Of a DNA stretch of 64,000 bases, positions 1 through 10,835 are shown piece by piece; position 1 is the first letter of the stretch, and every line of letters starts with the position of its first letter. The stretch comes from Zea mays. Lineage: Eukaryota > Streptophyta > Magnoliopsida > Poales > Poaceae. The notes under the pieces are model-generated. The model made no database searches. It was not told where the DNA came from and worked only from the letters and a program-made list of their open reading frames with translations. The translations under genes were made by a program, and so were the position numbers. The stretch spans positions 227,435,034 to 227,499,033 of the forward strand of contig NC_050097.1 of NCBI RefSeq assembly GCF_902167145.1, given 5' to 3'.

Positions 1-935
1 GTGTTGATCGGTCTGTGATTGTATGGTGCATTATGGTTTAAATATATAGAGGGCGGAACATACTGCTGCTGTGGTGTGTAATAATTTGGTGCATGGTGTG
101 CAATAGCAGGTTCTCCATATGTGTATCCGGTTTGTACGGTGGTACATCCGAACTGGCCGGTCGTGTTCGCCATTATTGGGGCGCCACGCGGTAGTCCTGG
201 TACGGCCCCGGACTGTCCGGCATAGAAAGCCGGACGGTCCGCGTAAGGGTCGGACGGTCCGGGTAGAAGCTCGGACGGTCCGACCGTGTCCAGGGTCGCC
301 GATCTGCCAAGCAGGGACGGCGACGGTCCTAGGGCGGCCTCGGACTGTCCGGCAGAGCAAGCCGGACGGTCCGCGTATGGGCCGGATGGTCCGGGCAGAA
401 GCTCGGACGGTCCGACCATGTTCAGGGGCGCCGATCTGCCAAGCAAGGATGGCGGTGGTGGTACTTGCCCTGGATATGAGTTCATCGGCATACCATATAA
501 TGGTTGGGGCTGCAAATCCCCATTTATTGCCGATGTATTAGACATAGATATCCTGTTACTAGTCTCATATGATGGAAAACTAGGAGCAACAGACTTCTCC
601 AACGTACGCGTTAATTTTCTAATTGACTCTTCTAACCCTCCAATCTGTTGTTTCATTTGATTCTGCTGATGATCTACATACTGTTTAATAGATTGGATGT
701 CGTCGAGTTTACTTACGTCGGGGACTTGAAGCGAAGATAGAAGAGATGCGACGTCGGTCTCTCCATGTTTGACAACTTTCTGGTGGCAATCCATCGTGTA
801 TTGTGATAAGAATTTCTCCTTCGCTTGACGCATGTAGTCCTCGTATTGCTGTTGCTCATCGGCCGTCAGACTTTCAACAGTCGGCTTCAGGATATTGTCC
901 GGGGAGATATCGGTGTGATCTTTAGAACCGGCCAT
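1..935 (-). CDS. Gag-like N-terminal protein of the gypsy element, partial
   Basis: A frame starting with ATG at 935-933 stays open for 311 codons to base 3 and continues past the window edge, so its stop is not visible. It starts about 35 bases from the primer-binding site, as expected for gag. The first ~130 residues are hydrophilic and helical, with many K, E and Q (for example QQQYEDYMRQAKEKFLSQ), and suggest a coiled coil. The next ~90 residues are rich in Pro, Gly and Ser and include two 44-residue repeats, each with GPSELLPGPS and PYADRP. The last part is rich in Tyr, Gln and Pro. No zinc knuckle is reached before the edge. Frame openness over 930 bases and its position support a real gag; the exact function of the N-terminal region is unknown. 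Confidence 0.7.
   Translation of the reverse strand, partial: MAGSKDHTDISPDNILKPTVESLTADEQQQYEDYMRQAKEKFLSQYTMDCHQKVVKHGETDVASLLSSLQVPDVSKLDDIQSIKQYVDHQQNQMKQQIGGLEESIRKLTRTLEKSVAPSFPSYETSNRISMSNTSAINGDLQPQPLYGMPMNSYPGQVPPPPSLLGRSAPLNMVGPSELLPGPSGPYADRPACSAGQSEAALGPSPSLLGRSATLDTVGPSELLPGPSDPYADRPAFYAGQSGAVPGLPRGAPIMANTTGQFGCTTVQTGYTYGEPAIAHHAPNYYTPQQQYVPPSIYLNHNAPYNHRPIN
185..448 (-). repeat. 132-bp tandem repeat inside gag, two copies
   Basis: The motif gatctgcc recurs at 301 and 433, a 132-base period equal to 44 codons. Each copy carries several CGGACGGTCCG-type palindromes and encodes LLGRSA...GPSELLPGPS...PYADRPA. The period is a multiple of three, so copy number can change without breaking the frame. 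Confidence 0.8.
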
Positions 936-970
936 TTGAGGGCCTGATTTTTAGTAGATCTAAACACCTT

Positions 971-988
971 TCCCCAGCGGAGTCGCCA
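971..988 (-). other. Primer-binding site of the gypsy element
   Basis: The minus strand reads TGGCGACTCCGCTGGGGA, starts with TGG (pairs with a tRNA CCA end) and lies 6 bases inside the LTR edge. I could not assign the tRNA with certainty. Confidence 0.75.
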
Positions 989-994
989 AAAGTA

Positions 995-1608
995 TGTTGG
1001 TTCCTTTTTAGGGGCGCCAATCACTCAATACGAACCGGCGGCGGTGCTCTCTGCACATGCGTGGACGGTTCGCGACCAGGGGCCGGACGGTCCGCGACCT
1101 GGAACAGGGGCTTGGGTTTCCTGCCTGACAGCCGGATGGTCCGCGCCCTGGGTCGGATGGTTCGCGCGTGCGCAGGGGCGGCGAAGGTCGCCAGCGGCAC
1201 CTGGATCTCGCTCCCGGGAGGGACCCCATCGGGGAGGAGAGATCCTGGGTAATGTCTAGGCTCGGCAAGCCGACCTAGACTCCTCTAATCGACGTAGAGC
1301 CGAAGAGAAGCGGGGAATTTGGGGATCGGAGTACTAAACTAGAACTAAACTAGAGCTACTCCTAATGCATAAGGTAAAAACGAGAAATAGACTTGATTTG
1401 ATCGATTGGTGGGGGTTCAATCGGCCGTAGCCCTTCATCTATATAAAGGGGATGTCTGGATCCGCTTCAAACTGATTTCCGAGTTAATCCCGCGGTTTTA
1501 GGTAATAAATCCCACGAGAAACTAGGAACCCTAACTGACTCTGCGCACGCGCGGACCGTCCGCGCCACCACCGCGGACCGTTCGCGCGTCACTTTTTGGT
1601 TTCCAACA
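995..1608 (-). repeat. 5' LTR of gypsy element (614 bp)
   Basis: Bounded by TGTTGG at 995 and CCAACA ending at 1608, with the primer site next to the 995 end. Contains several GC-rich CGGACGGTCCG/CGGACCGTCCGCG motifs (about 1080-1160 and 1550-1600) and a TTTATATAG on the minus strand near 1437-1447 that could be the TATA box. The second LTR lies outside the window. Confidence 0.8.
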
Positions 1609-2176
1609 GGCGCCCATCCTCTTGAGCGACTAAATACTTCCCATCTTTTTGCCTTATGCACTTCCTTCCTCCAGCATCTCTCTTCCCTTCTTTGTCTGGA
1701 AAATCGCCCAACTATCCATCCAATGACAACAGAGAAACGCCCAACTATCCATCCAATGACAATAGAGAAACACTATATCAGGGGGTCAACAAACCACTTA
1801 TTATTGAAACATGTGTCATTCCTAAATTTCTAGATCGACCAAAGGATAACACCAGCGCCAATGATCATTAGGTTTCTAGTGGAAGCAATTCCAAGAGACT
1901 ATATTCTTCCTAACTAATATGAATATAATTGTTTTAAATGATTATCCAAATATAGTCATATTTTATTCCGAATATCTCGCTAATCAAAGATAAAAATGTG
2001 AATGGCTCCCTACTCCATAGAGTGCAAACCAGATATAGAAAAGTTGTTGGAGATTGAGAAAATATAGAAAGTGGTTTTTATTAGTGATGGATCCGGATAC
2101 ATATTCAGATGTTATTTTTTGTCTTCTTTCTTCGTTTGCAAACAAATAGGAGATAGAATTTGTTATGTAAATTTAT
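1609..2176. other. Unassigned decayed sequence between two LTRs
   Basis: AT-rich, without a convincing gene. Open frames here are short. It is probably an old retroelement remnant, but I recognise no domain. Confidence 0.4.
1705..1770 (+). repeat. 33-bp direct tandem duplication
   Basis: A unit beginning cgcccaactatccatccaat occurs twice back to back (1705-1737 and 1738-1770) with one difference (acaac versus acaat). The period keeps the frame. Confidence 0.9.
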
Positions 2177-2872
2177 TGTTGGGACCTCCATTGCCGAAGG
2201 TCCTCAAAGCACTATATTTTCAATCAAATATGTTTGAGGTACTCCCAAAGGATGGCGAAACTACCCTTCTTCTGAAAAGATGCATGGAGTAAATATGAAG
2301 CTAGAGAGCTTCAGCTCCATGGGAGTAAGTGAGTAACCGCGAATAAGACCGAAGGAGAAAGCTTCGGTTCCACGATGGTCACTTATAAAGAAAAAGTAGA
2401 AAAGAAGAATCCAGAAGATCGGTCAGTAGGACAGGGAAGGGAAAAAGATGATGCTACCCTTACAAGATTCGTAGTTCATGTAAATAGGATTTGTGAGCAT
2501 GTTTGTAATTTTATATGAAGTTGACCTCACCCTATAAATAAAGGCACAGTGCCATGCACATACCGGACATTTGGGAACGAGAGAAAACTCAGTCTCTCCA
2601 CCTCCGAAATAACATTGTATTACCTTCGTGCTCTCCTTTGTAAAGCCGAAGGTGTACCTACAGTCAATTACGATACAAAACAATGAAGGGTAATATGTGC
2701 AAAATGAATTATTTTGCCATATCTCAATGACACAGCATTATTACTCATCTTTTTAGCCTTCATCCTTTAATTAATTTCCCCATGGAAGATTGATTAAAGG
2801 GTGAAGGGAGAATTATTTCATCTATGTTCCTTGTTTTTTATTTCTCCTAGGAATTAAAGCAAGTGACCAACA
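2177..2872 (+). repeat. 5' LTR of a Tat-type gypsy element (696 bp)
   Basis: Begins TGTTGGGACC and ends GTGACCAACA. It has a TATA-like CTATAAATAAAGG near 2533-2546 and the GCCGAAGG words typical of these maize LTRs. It is followed at 2873-2884 by TTGGGGGCCACC, a degenerate form of the TTGG(C/T)GCCC(A/G)CC primer site seen elsewhere in this window (8524, 48790, 58422). Confidence 0.75.
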
Positions 2873-3142
2873 TTGGGGGCCACCTTCGGTGAATTCATGT
2901 CCACTACGATGAAGAGCATGACAAGTCTTGACACTTCATCGTCAGGCTCGAAGAAGCTTGTCTTCCCCATTATGGGAGGAACAAGCTTTGAACCAAGCAA
3001 CAAAAGACAGAAGAAAGAAACCTAGATAAGGGTGTAACATGTTGGGGTTCAAGGGCCCTACATCAGATCGAAGTGGTCTCATATTCCAAGCACATTCTCT
3101 TAGGAAAACCTTTAGCTTAAAGATTACCCGCACAAAGATGCT

Positions 3143-4640
3143 ATGGTGATCTCGTGTGTCATAAAAGGCTTCATAGTCTATAATGTCTTGATCGACAAAG
3201 GCAGTGCCACAGACATCATCTTTACAAGAGCCTGCAGACAAATGAAAGAACCCGAAGACAATGCAAGAATCAGCTTAACCACTCTACGACTTCTGAATCA
3301 ATCACGTCATAGCACTCGGGGGAGCTGACCATGCTTGTTACCTTTGGCTATTTCAACAATACTAGAATAGAAGAAATTTTGTTTAACATCGTCGACATGG
3401 AGTTCTCGTATAATGCAATCATTGGAAGAGGGACACTTAATGCTTTTGAAGTGGTTCTACACACAGCTTATCTCCGTATGAAGATACTAAGCAACCAAGG
3501 CATCATATCAGTCTATGGAAGCCAAGAAGCTGCAAGAAGGTTTGAATGAACCTAGCAAGAATCCAAGGCCATCCATAATATAGATGAAGTCGAAGCTCAA
3601 GCTCAAGCACAAAATAAGCAAGTCAAAGAAAAAGCAGTTTCAGTAGATCAGCCGAAGCTAATTCTCCTATGTAGAGATGTGGTCGACCAAAGGGTTTTCT
3701 TTGGTTCACAACTGGCTTCAGAACAAGAGGTGAGCTTTAAAAGATTCTTGTTTCACAACAAAAATGTCTTTGCTTGGTCAACTAATGACCTATGTGGAGT
3801 TGATAGCAGCATCATAGAGCATGCACTCAACATGGATTCAAGTATTAAACTAAGAAAGCAGAAGCTTTGAAAGATGTCCGATGATAAGGCTGAAGGTGCA
3901 AGGGTCAAAGTCAAAAGGCTCATTAGTGCTTAAGTAATAAGAGATGTTGCCTATCCAGAATGGCTTGCCAACTTGGTCATGGTAAAGAAATCAAATGAAA
4001 AAATTGAATCTGCATCGATTTCACAGACCACAATAAGGCTTGTCCGAAGGATGAATTCCCCTTACAAAGAATTGACTCCCGTATAGATATAGTAGCTACT
4101 TTAGAGCTCATGAACTTGTTAGATTCTTATTCAGGATATCATCAAATTTGGATGAAAAAATAAGATAAACAAAAGATCAGTTTTATAACTCCTAGTGGTA
4201 CTTATTGCTACCTTCGGATGTTTAAAGGGCTAAAGAATGATGGTGGGAGCTTCAATAGAATGATAGCCAAATTGTTGAACTCACAAATTGGTGGAAATGT
4301 GCTAACAAATATGGATGATATTATTATCAGATCACAAGACAAGAGAACCACATTTTAGACTTGCAAGAAACCTTCGCCAACTTCCAAAGAGCTTGCCTGA
4401 AGCTTAACCCTGAGAAATATACATTCGAAGTGAAGAATGGGAAAATTTCTTGGTTGTCTTGTGTCGACCACAGGAATTGAAGCAAACCCACACAAGATAG
4501 AAGTTATCCTTGAAATGGAGCCACCGAAGTCAAGAAAAGGAGCTCAATGGCTGACAGGCAGTCTTGCATCCTTGAATATTTTTATCTCGAGATCTGCAAA
4601 ATGGAGCTTGCCATTCTTCGAGGTACTGAATTCAGACGAA
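3143..4640 (+). pseudogene. Decayed gypsy protease and reverse transcriptase (Tat-type)
   Basis: Fragments in order: an aspartic-protease-like VLIDKGSATDIIF (about 3187-3225), where the usual Asp-x-Gly-Ser keeps its Asp; a protease C-terminal part with YNAIIGRGTLNAFE (3410-3455); an RT linker with NVFAWSTNDLCGVD (3760-3800); then reverse transcriptase pieces with AYPEWLANLVMVKK and GYHQ, and a late piece with SRKGAQWLTGSLASLN (4525-4590). Stops and frame changes break every block, so no functional pol can be made. Wording is very close to the element at 10215-12603, which places both in the same lineage. Belongs with the LTR at 2177-2872. Confidence 0.8.
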
Positions 4641-4649
4641 GTATTCTAG

Positions 4650-5815
4650 TCTTGTAGGAAGCGCATGGGGGTGGCTTGATGGGACACTTTGGTGTTAAGA
4701 AGACTGAGGATGTGCTATCCACTCACTTCTATTGGCCTCGAATGCACCATGATGTTGAGCACTACGTCTCGAGGTGCACCACGTGCAACAAAGCTAAGTC
4801 TTGACTTAACCCACATGGTCTTTATATGCCTCTTCCTATTCCTAGTGCACCTTTGGGAGGATATTTCTATGGACTTTGTTTTGGGCTTGCCTAGAACAAA
4901 GAGGGTGAGTGATAGCGTTTTTGTGGTTGTCGATCGTTTCTCCAAGATGGCACATTTTATACCCTGTCACAAAACTAATAATGCTTCGCATGTTGCTGAT
5001 TTGTTCTTCACTGAGATTGTGTGTTTGCATGGTGTGCCAAATACTATTGTTTCTAATGGGGATGCTAAGTTTTTAAGCCATTTTTGGAGAACCTTGTGGT
5101 TTATTGGGAACAAAGTTGTTGTTTTCTACTACTTGTCATCCCCAAATTGGTGGGCAAATAGAGGTTGTTAATCACAATTTATCTACTATATTGTAGGCTA
5201 TTTTGAAAGATAATTTGAAGTTATGAGAGAAATGTTTGCCATATATTGACTTTTCTTATAACAAATCCATTCATTCCACAACCAAGCTTAGTCCATTTAT
5301 GGTAGTATATGGTGTTAATCCTCGTGCTCCAATTGATTTGCTACCTTTACTAACTTCTAAAATAGTGAACTTGGATGCTACACAACGTTCTGAATTCATT
5401 CTTAAGTTGCATGAACAACTAAGTGGCAAATTGAAAAGATGAATGAAAAGTATCGTATTGCTGCTAGTAAAGGTAGGAAGGGAATAAAATTGGAACCAGG
5501 TGACTTGGTGTGGGTTCATTTGAGAAAGGATAGGTTTCCAGATTTGAGAAAGTCTAAACTCATGCCACATGTTGCTGGTCCTTATAAAGTTCTTGCAAAA
5601 TTAATGATAATGCATACACAATTGAGTTGCCTCTAGATTTTGGGGTTAGTTCCACATTTTACATTTCATATTTGAAGCCATATATGGGTGAGGAAGATGA
5701 GATCAAGTCGAAGATGACTCCAATTAAAGAGGGGGAGGATGATGAGGACATCACTTCTATACATACAATGTATCGACCGATAACACGATCGCGTGCACGA
5801 CAACTAAATATCTAG
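4650..5815 (+). pseudogene. Decayed gypsy integrase from a different element
   Basis: Starts with [15 protein letters not shown] and a zinc-finger-like HH..CC block (H in MHHDVEH, then CTTCNKAKS), then the catalytic core: [17 protein letters not shown] (first Asp), [14 protein letters not shown], and [12 protein letters not shown] in place of the usual second Asp block. The third catalytic block (Pro-Gln-Thr-Asp-Gly) is frameshifted. The C-terminal part has LVWVHLRKDRFPDLRKSK (about 5503-5560) and ends PITRSRARQLNI followed by TAG at 5813-5815. At least three stops or frame changes are present. The wording is that of a gypsy lineage distinct from the Tat-type RT just upstream, so a junction lies near 4640-4665. 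Confidence 0.8.
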
Positions 5816-6611
5816 GTACATTCTACCCTAGTCAATTGTGTTTCAAAGCTTACGCTTGGAGCCATGGATGTTTTGATGATTAGGAACCTTGGAGAGGACC
5901 AGCAAGGACATGGGAAAGGCCAAGGGGTTGAGGAGGAGCAGCAAGGGCATCCACAACAGGAAGAAGATCAAGTCTGACTCGACTGTGAATCCATCTTGGG
6001 TTCCAAGACCAGTCTGTACTAAAATGGACACCTAGGACGCATCTGGACTCTGATTGCGGCGGACTTGATATGGTTGTAAAGATAAAGATATTATCTAACC
6101 AACCCATTTGGTCCCACCTTAAAATTCATTTGGAGTCAACGGGAATCGTCGAAACAATTCAGAGTTTAGATTCTGTTTTGGTGATGCCACACCGTTTGTT
6201 GGGTCACGCACACCCTAATACTCTATTTATTCAAAAGCCACCTCCACATTAGGGTGGGTTTTGCTTAGATTATTCTATCATCGAACAGTATCGTTGTCAT
6301 CGGCTTGTGAGACATCTTGTAATCAACGTAGTTTTGGTTGTGTTTTTCCTGTTCTTGCTTGTGTTCTTGATTGCACTTGCAAGAATAAGCCTTCATGGCA
6401 AGGTCACTCATGTGTTACGGGTGATACCCAACGGAGCAATGGTGTAGTGATTGCAAGGAGGCATTCGCTCAGAGCCTTGGATCATCAACATCGAGATCTC
6501 CACCCAATCATGTTATCGTACCTCACGGAAGATCAGGCCTCATCCTCTATCATGTACTCACCCTTGCTTAAACACAAAACATCGGTTGTCCACATTGCAA
6601 CCACTGCTTAG
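5816..6611 (+). repeat. Probable 3' untranslated region and LTR remnant following the integrase
   Basis: No gene. A TATA-like TCTATTTATTC (about 6222) is followed by a T-rich stretch with TTTTTCCTGTTCTTGCTTGTG, an arrangement like gypsy LTR leader regions. Boundaries with TG...CA ends were not resolved. Confidence 0.45.
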
Positions 6612-6930
6612 GAGAAGATGACGACAACGTGGAGGACTTTCAAGAGTTCCAGAACTTCAAGGAGTTCTAGACTACATTAGTGGCAACCCCTAGTCAACTG
6701 CTGGTGAAGGCCTTATCCTTACTGTGTTTCGCATTAGCACTTTGATTACTCGTTAAGTTGATGACTTTATGGATGTCTTCGACATCGTGATGTAATAATT
6801 TAATACTCTTTTATGTTATATTATTCGAGCACTATGTGATGATGTTCATTTATGTAATCGATATGTATGTGTGTTCTGATCCTAGCACGTACATGGTTCA
6901 CACTCGGTTTGCCTTCTGAAACTGGGTGTG
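6612..6930 (+). repeat. LTR fragment of a Tekay/Prem1-like gypsy element
   Basis: Ends with GGTTTGCCTTCTGAAACTGG and then GTGTGACA, matching the style of the LTR terminus at 45901 read on the minus strand (upstream GAGATGCACCCGG, terminal GTGTGACA). No primer site follows, so this is a 3' LTR or solo-LTR remnant truncated on its left. Confidence 0.5.
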
Positions 6931-7948
6931 ACAAATAATCACATTGTTCTCATTCTTCTTAAATGTGTCACATAGGCCTCGATAAGTGGAGGCAAGAACA
7001 ACTGCACACCAAACATAGATAGGGACGTCACCCGCATCGTCATCTATGATCTCCCATGTGTAGACTCTAAGAATCTAGTCCTCATAGATGTAATGTGAGT
7101 TGTTGAACATGATATACCCAAATAGCCACAATAGATACACCTCAAACAACCTAGTCACATTGTAGTCATCAACCTCCTCATGTATATAGCACGCATGCAG
7201 ACAATTATATTACAAAACCATTAATATGGGTAAACACAACAACAATATTTCAAACACATTAATAATATTGTTAACACATTAATAATATTTAAAACACAAT
7301 AATACTTATCTAGAACTGTAGAAACTAGATCTTGACTCATCCTCTAGTCCTTGAGTGCTCCTTAACTGGGTCAAGCGCATCCAAACGCAGTACAACTCCA
7401 AACTAAGCCTCCAGGTCATCATTCTAGGTCAAAGACCACATGTGGGCCAACTGCAAGCCCATCAATATGTAGCCTTAGCAGGAAGCCGACGTCCTAGAGC
7501 GTGAGGGCCACCTCCCCACACGAAAGGTGGAAAGTGCGTGTCTCTAGCCTCCATCTATCAACTAGTGCAAAAAAGCGACCTATCAAGCTTTGCCATCTGA
7601 CTCTCAACAAGTCGGCCTATGAGTAGACCTGCTTCACACAACCTGTATAAATCTTATGTTAGTACATTACATGATATATTAAGAATTGATAATATGTAAG
7701 TCGAGATGTGTCACCTATCTGCCCAACTATAGTCCATAGGAACTACATAACCGTCACCATCTAGTATTTAGCCCACTGCAAAACAACATTGGCACCAACG
7801 AGCCACTCGTGACACCTACCATCTAGAATGACACGATTATTGAATCAGTGGACACTCTAATCAGCTGATACTACATAGCCGTCATCGTCTAATGAGTTGA
7901 TCAGTTCTTCTATCAGTTCTGCCTCACTATATTATTCAAGGTACACCC
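6931..7948 (-). pseudogene. Plant mobile domain (PMD, aminotransferase-like) pseudogene
   Basis: On the minus strand, 7640-7419 encodes LLRVRWQSLIGRFF, DRWRLETRTFHLSCGEVALT and, after a TAG, DVGFLLRLHIDGLAVGP: the hallmark TFHL-CGE-(T)LQDV-LLGL block of plant mobile domain proteins. Further along, 7200-6935 encodes LFEVYLLWLFGYIMFNNSH and VVLASTYRGLCD, the second conserved block. About 200 AT-rich bases separate the two (an intron or an insertion), and several stops are present. PMD proteins occur as domesticated host genes (MAIN/MAIL1 type) and inside transposons; with stops and repeats around it, this copy is a dead transposon-borne or duplicated one. 7640-7948 continues with weak coding character and is then cut by the LTR at 7949. 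Confidence 0.75.
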
Positions 7949-8523
7949 TGTTTGGGCGAAGGTGTAACACCCCCCTCGCTCGACCTTTTTACAGCAAGAG
8001 TAGAACATGTCGGAAGAAAAGCGAGAGCAGACGAAGACTGAAAGAGTGAAGGCTCTAAGACGAAGAAGGCCTTGTCAGTCCCTACCAAAACTAAGAACAA
8101 CAAAGGCCTCTACGACTGTCAAAGACCTGGCGCATGGAGCGCAAAGACTACGCATCGCCACCCGCGCGCTATTGAAACGGTGGGCCCGTGTAAATCGTTC
8201 TGGGCCGCCTGGTCCCACTTGTGAGCTACTGTGTGGGCAGAGTTGATGGTGTGTTCGTTCGTGGGTGTACTTAATCACGCAGTAATGACCCGCGATAACC
8301 CTTGAGAGGGGAATATTCCAAGGATAACTTAAGTAACCAGGGGCATAACCGTATTTGATAGGGTGAAATCGTCCCTTGGTTACCAATAAATACCCCCGCA
8401 CAACACCATAGTGGGGAGGCTGAAAAACATTGTTGCTTTAATACATTGTGTCAGCAAACATCAAATTATTTCCGTTCTCCCACTGTTTGAATTAGCTTGA
8501 CCACGTGTTGGCAAGTTCCAACA
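7949..8523 (+). repeat. 5' LTR of the Tat-type element (about 575 bp)
   Basis: Ends GTTCCAACA at 8523, followed directly by the primer site. A TATA-like ACCAATAAATACCCCC is at about 8381. The left edge is uncertain by about 14 bases. Confidence 0.65.
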
Positions 8524-8562
8524 TTTGGTGCCCGCCGTTCGTGCAACGAAAAACCATACCCG

Positions 8563-10170
8563 CGATGGCCCCCAATAAAGCGACTTCGAAGGCCACCACT
8601 TCTATCGACGACGCAGTGAAGGTGACCCTTCTCGCTGAAAAGAAGGGCAAGGTAGCCCTCGCTAACGACATCCCCCATGAGGATCTTGAGGATGAGGCAG
8701 TCAACAGCAAGAGACATCACCAAGACAATCCGCCCACCCCAGAGGGCACCATTCGCACATGCAGCTCTGAGGGAATACCTCTGGCACCCTCGCCAGGCTT
8801 CACCCCCAGAAGTAGATGACAACATCAAAGACGGCGAAATCTTATGTATTTCAGCCGAAGACTAGCTCAAGCCGCGAGCCCTTCGCATCAAGAACAATCA
8901 CTTACAGAAGTAGAAAGAAATACTTGCAGCCAAGCGCCAGCGCATCACCATACAGGCCAAGGTCAGATAGATGATACTAGATGAGGAGCAAAAGGCCAAA
9001 GAGATGGAATAACAAATTGCAGACATGCAAGGCGAAGGCCACCACCAATTACAGCAGAATCCTCCCTACATACCAGTCACGGCTCCAACCGCTTTCCAGG
9101 GATAAATTACCTTGATGAGCGAAGCCCTCTCGCACCACAGCTCCAGGCCTCCCCTTGGCCTAGCAATTTTAGAGCGGGTACTTTTCCCAAGTACAACGAC
9201 AACATCGACCCAGCACAGTACATCATGAGTTACCAAGTTGCGGTCGCATCATCCAGAGGGGACGACGCCACCATGGCCAAATCGTTTATTATAGCACTCG
9301 AAGGCCCAGCCCTCACATGGTACACCAGACTGCCGCCATTATCAATCGACTAATGGAAAACCCTTCGCGATGATTTCTTGATAAATTTTCAAGGGTACAG
9401 ACCAGACAGACGCCCTGGCAGATTTTTGCACTACAGGCAATAGGAGAAAGAAACCCTTCGGGAGTACTATAAAAAAATTCCTTCTCCTAAAGTCACAACT
9501 ACCCTCCGTCGATGACCACATAGCTATCCACTATGCAACCAGTGGTCTTCGCACCGACGTCTTATACAGTCACTGCATAAGAGACCCACCCAAAAACTTG
9601 CAAGAGTTATATCAGGTACTCAAAAGTATGCCCGGTCTGAGGAGCTCCACCAGAGAAAAATCGAGTCACAGCAGAAACCCAAGGACACTCCACAGTCCAG
9701 CAGGACATGGGTCAGGTCTGCACAGTCGGACTAAGGTCGGCCAAACAGTAACCAGTCCCAAGTGCACATCATCGCTAATCAGCAGCAGACTGGAGACACC
9801 GCTCGTCGTCACGAATACCCCGTGCAATAGGGCCGCGGTGGAGACACCAGAGGCAGAGGCAGAGGCCGAGTCCCACAACAGTGAAGGTTCTACTTCCTTT
9901 TCCATGGCGAAGACTCGGCACATCCCACTAGGGATTGCCCTGAAACCAAGCCCACCAAGGACAGAATGGCCAGGAATCAACTGGCTGACAACCAAAGAGT
10001 TGTCGCCCACACCTACCATCCCCAACAATATAACCAACACCAATTCCACAATGAACATTACCATCCCCACCAGCAAAACCACAACATGTACTAGCAACAC
10101 CAAGAAATCCTACCTCTACCGCCACCACCACCACATCACCAAAATCCACCACCAGCACCACCAACACTGA
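8563..10170 (+). pseudogene. Gag of the Tat-type element, broken
   Basis: ATG at 8563 opens a frame beginning MAPNKATSKATTSIDDAVK, right after the primer site. It is stopped at 8817 and continues in pieces. A retrotransposon gag core is visible at about 9172-9480 (FPKYNDNIDPAQYIMSYQ, IIALEGPALTWYTRLP, then a stop, FLINFQGYRPD). The C-terminal part is rich in Gln, His and Pro; a run of CAC/CCA codons at 10120-10165 makes it His/Pro-rich in one frame. At least six stops or frame changes are present. Confidence 0.75.
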
Positions 10171-10214
10171 AATAAGAGGACTTCGCCGATCAACCCTTCT
10201 GAGGGGGCATTCAT

Positions 10215-10817
10215 ATGATTACAGGAGGATCGAGCTCCGAGTTCGACACAAAAAGTCAGAAGAAAGACCACTACCGAAGAGTCAATCATGTAGCCCTCAC
10301 CGGGCCAATCGTTCAAACAAAGTGGTCTCATATACCACTTACCTTAGATGTAAGAGACGTTGACCTTCATAGTGCGCCCCATGCCGATGCCATGGTGATC
10401 AACTATCGAGCAGTAGGATGGGACCTTCACAAAGTACTTGTCGATATGGGCAGTCAAGCTGACATCATTTTCTTGCATGTCTTCGATCGCATGGGCATTA
10501 GCCACAGCCTACTCAAGCCAGCAGATAACCCTTTATATGGCTTCGGAGGAAAAGGAACTTTTCCAATCGACAAAATAGAGCTACCACTATCATTCGGCAC
10601 CGTGCCAAACGTGCGAAGTGAGCAAGTCACCTTCAACATAGTCGACATGGTTTATCCTTACAATGCCATGGTGGGGCGAGGATCCATCAACAAGTTCGAG
10701 GCAGCAATACACGGGCTTTACCTGTGCATGAAAATCCCTGGCCCCTAGGGCGCAATCACCATATATGGAGATCAGCAGATGGCCAGAAACATAGAAAGAG
10801 ACTTCGTCCCCGGCTAG
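10215..10817 (+). pseudogene. Aspartic protease region of the Tat-type element
   Basis: A frame of 177 codons (10215-10748) ends at TAG and continues in frame to 10817. It contains KVLVDMGSQADIIF (about 10432-10473) with the catalytic Asp followed by Met-Gly-Ser, and MVYPYNAMVGRGSINKFE with the closing part of the protease fold. Sits between gag and reverse transcriptase as usual for gypsy elements. Confidence 0.8.
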
Positions 10818-10835
10818 TGTAATAAGCATTGCCTC

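Larger units (their letters stand above)
1..1608 (-). mobile_element. Ty3/gypsy LTR retrotransposon, 5' part, runs off left edge
   Basis: Read on the minus strand, the order is LTR (1608 to 995), a primer-binding site beginning TGGCGACTCC, then an open gag frame that leaves the window. This order fixes the orientation. The LTR ends are TGTTGG and CCAACA. The other LTR and pol lie outside the window. Family name not assigned; the primer site and many CGGACGGTCCG motifs point to a maize-type gypsy element. Confidence 0.8.

Noticed and set aside
1609..1625. GGCGCCCATCC after the LTR end at 1608, similar to a TTGGCGCCCACC primer site
   Set aside because: The true primer site of this LTR is at 971-988 on the other side, in line with the gag frame; the resemblance is short and lacks TTG.
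8007..8401. Open frames in the 5' LTR of the Tat-type element
   Set aside because: Located fully inside the LTR, on both strands, without domains.
10116..10331. His/Pro- or Val-rich frames at 9928-10331
   Set aside because: Low-complexity CAC/CCA codon run of the broken gag read in other phases.
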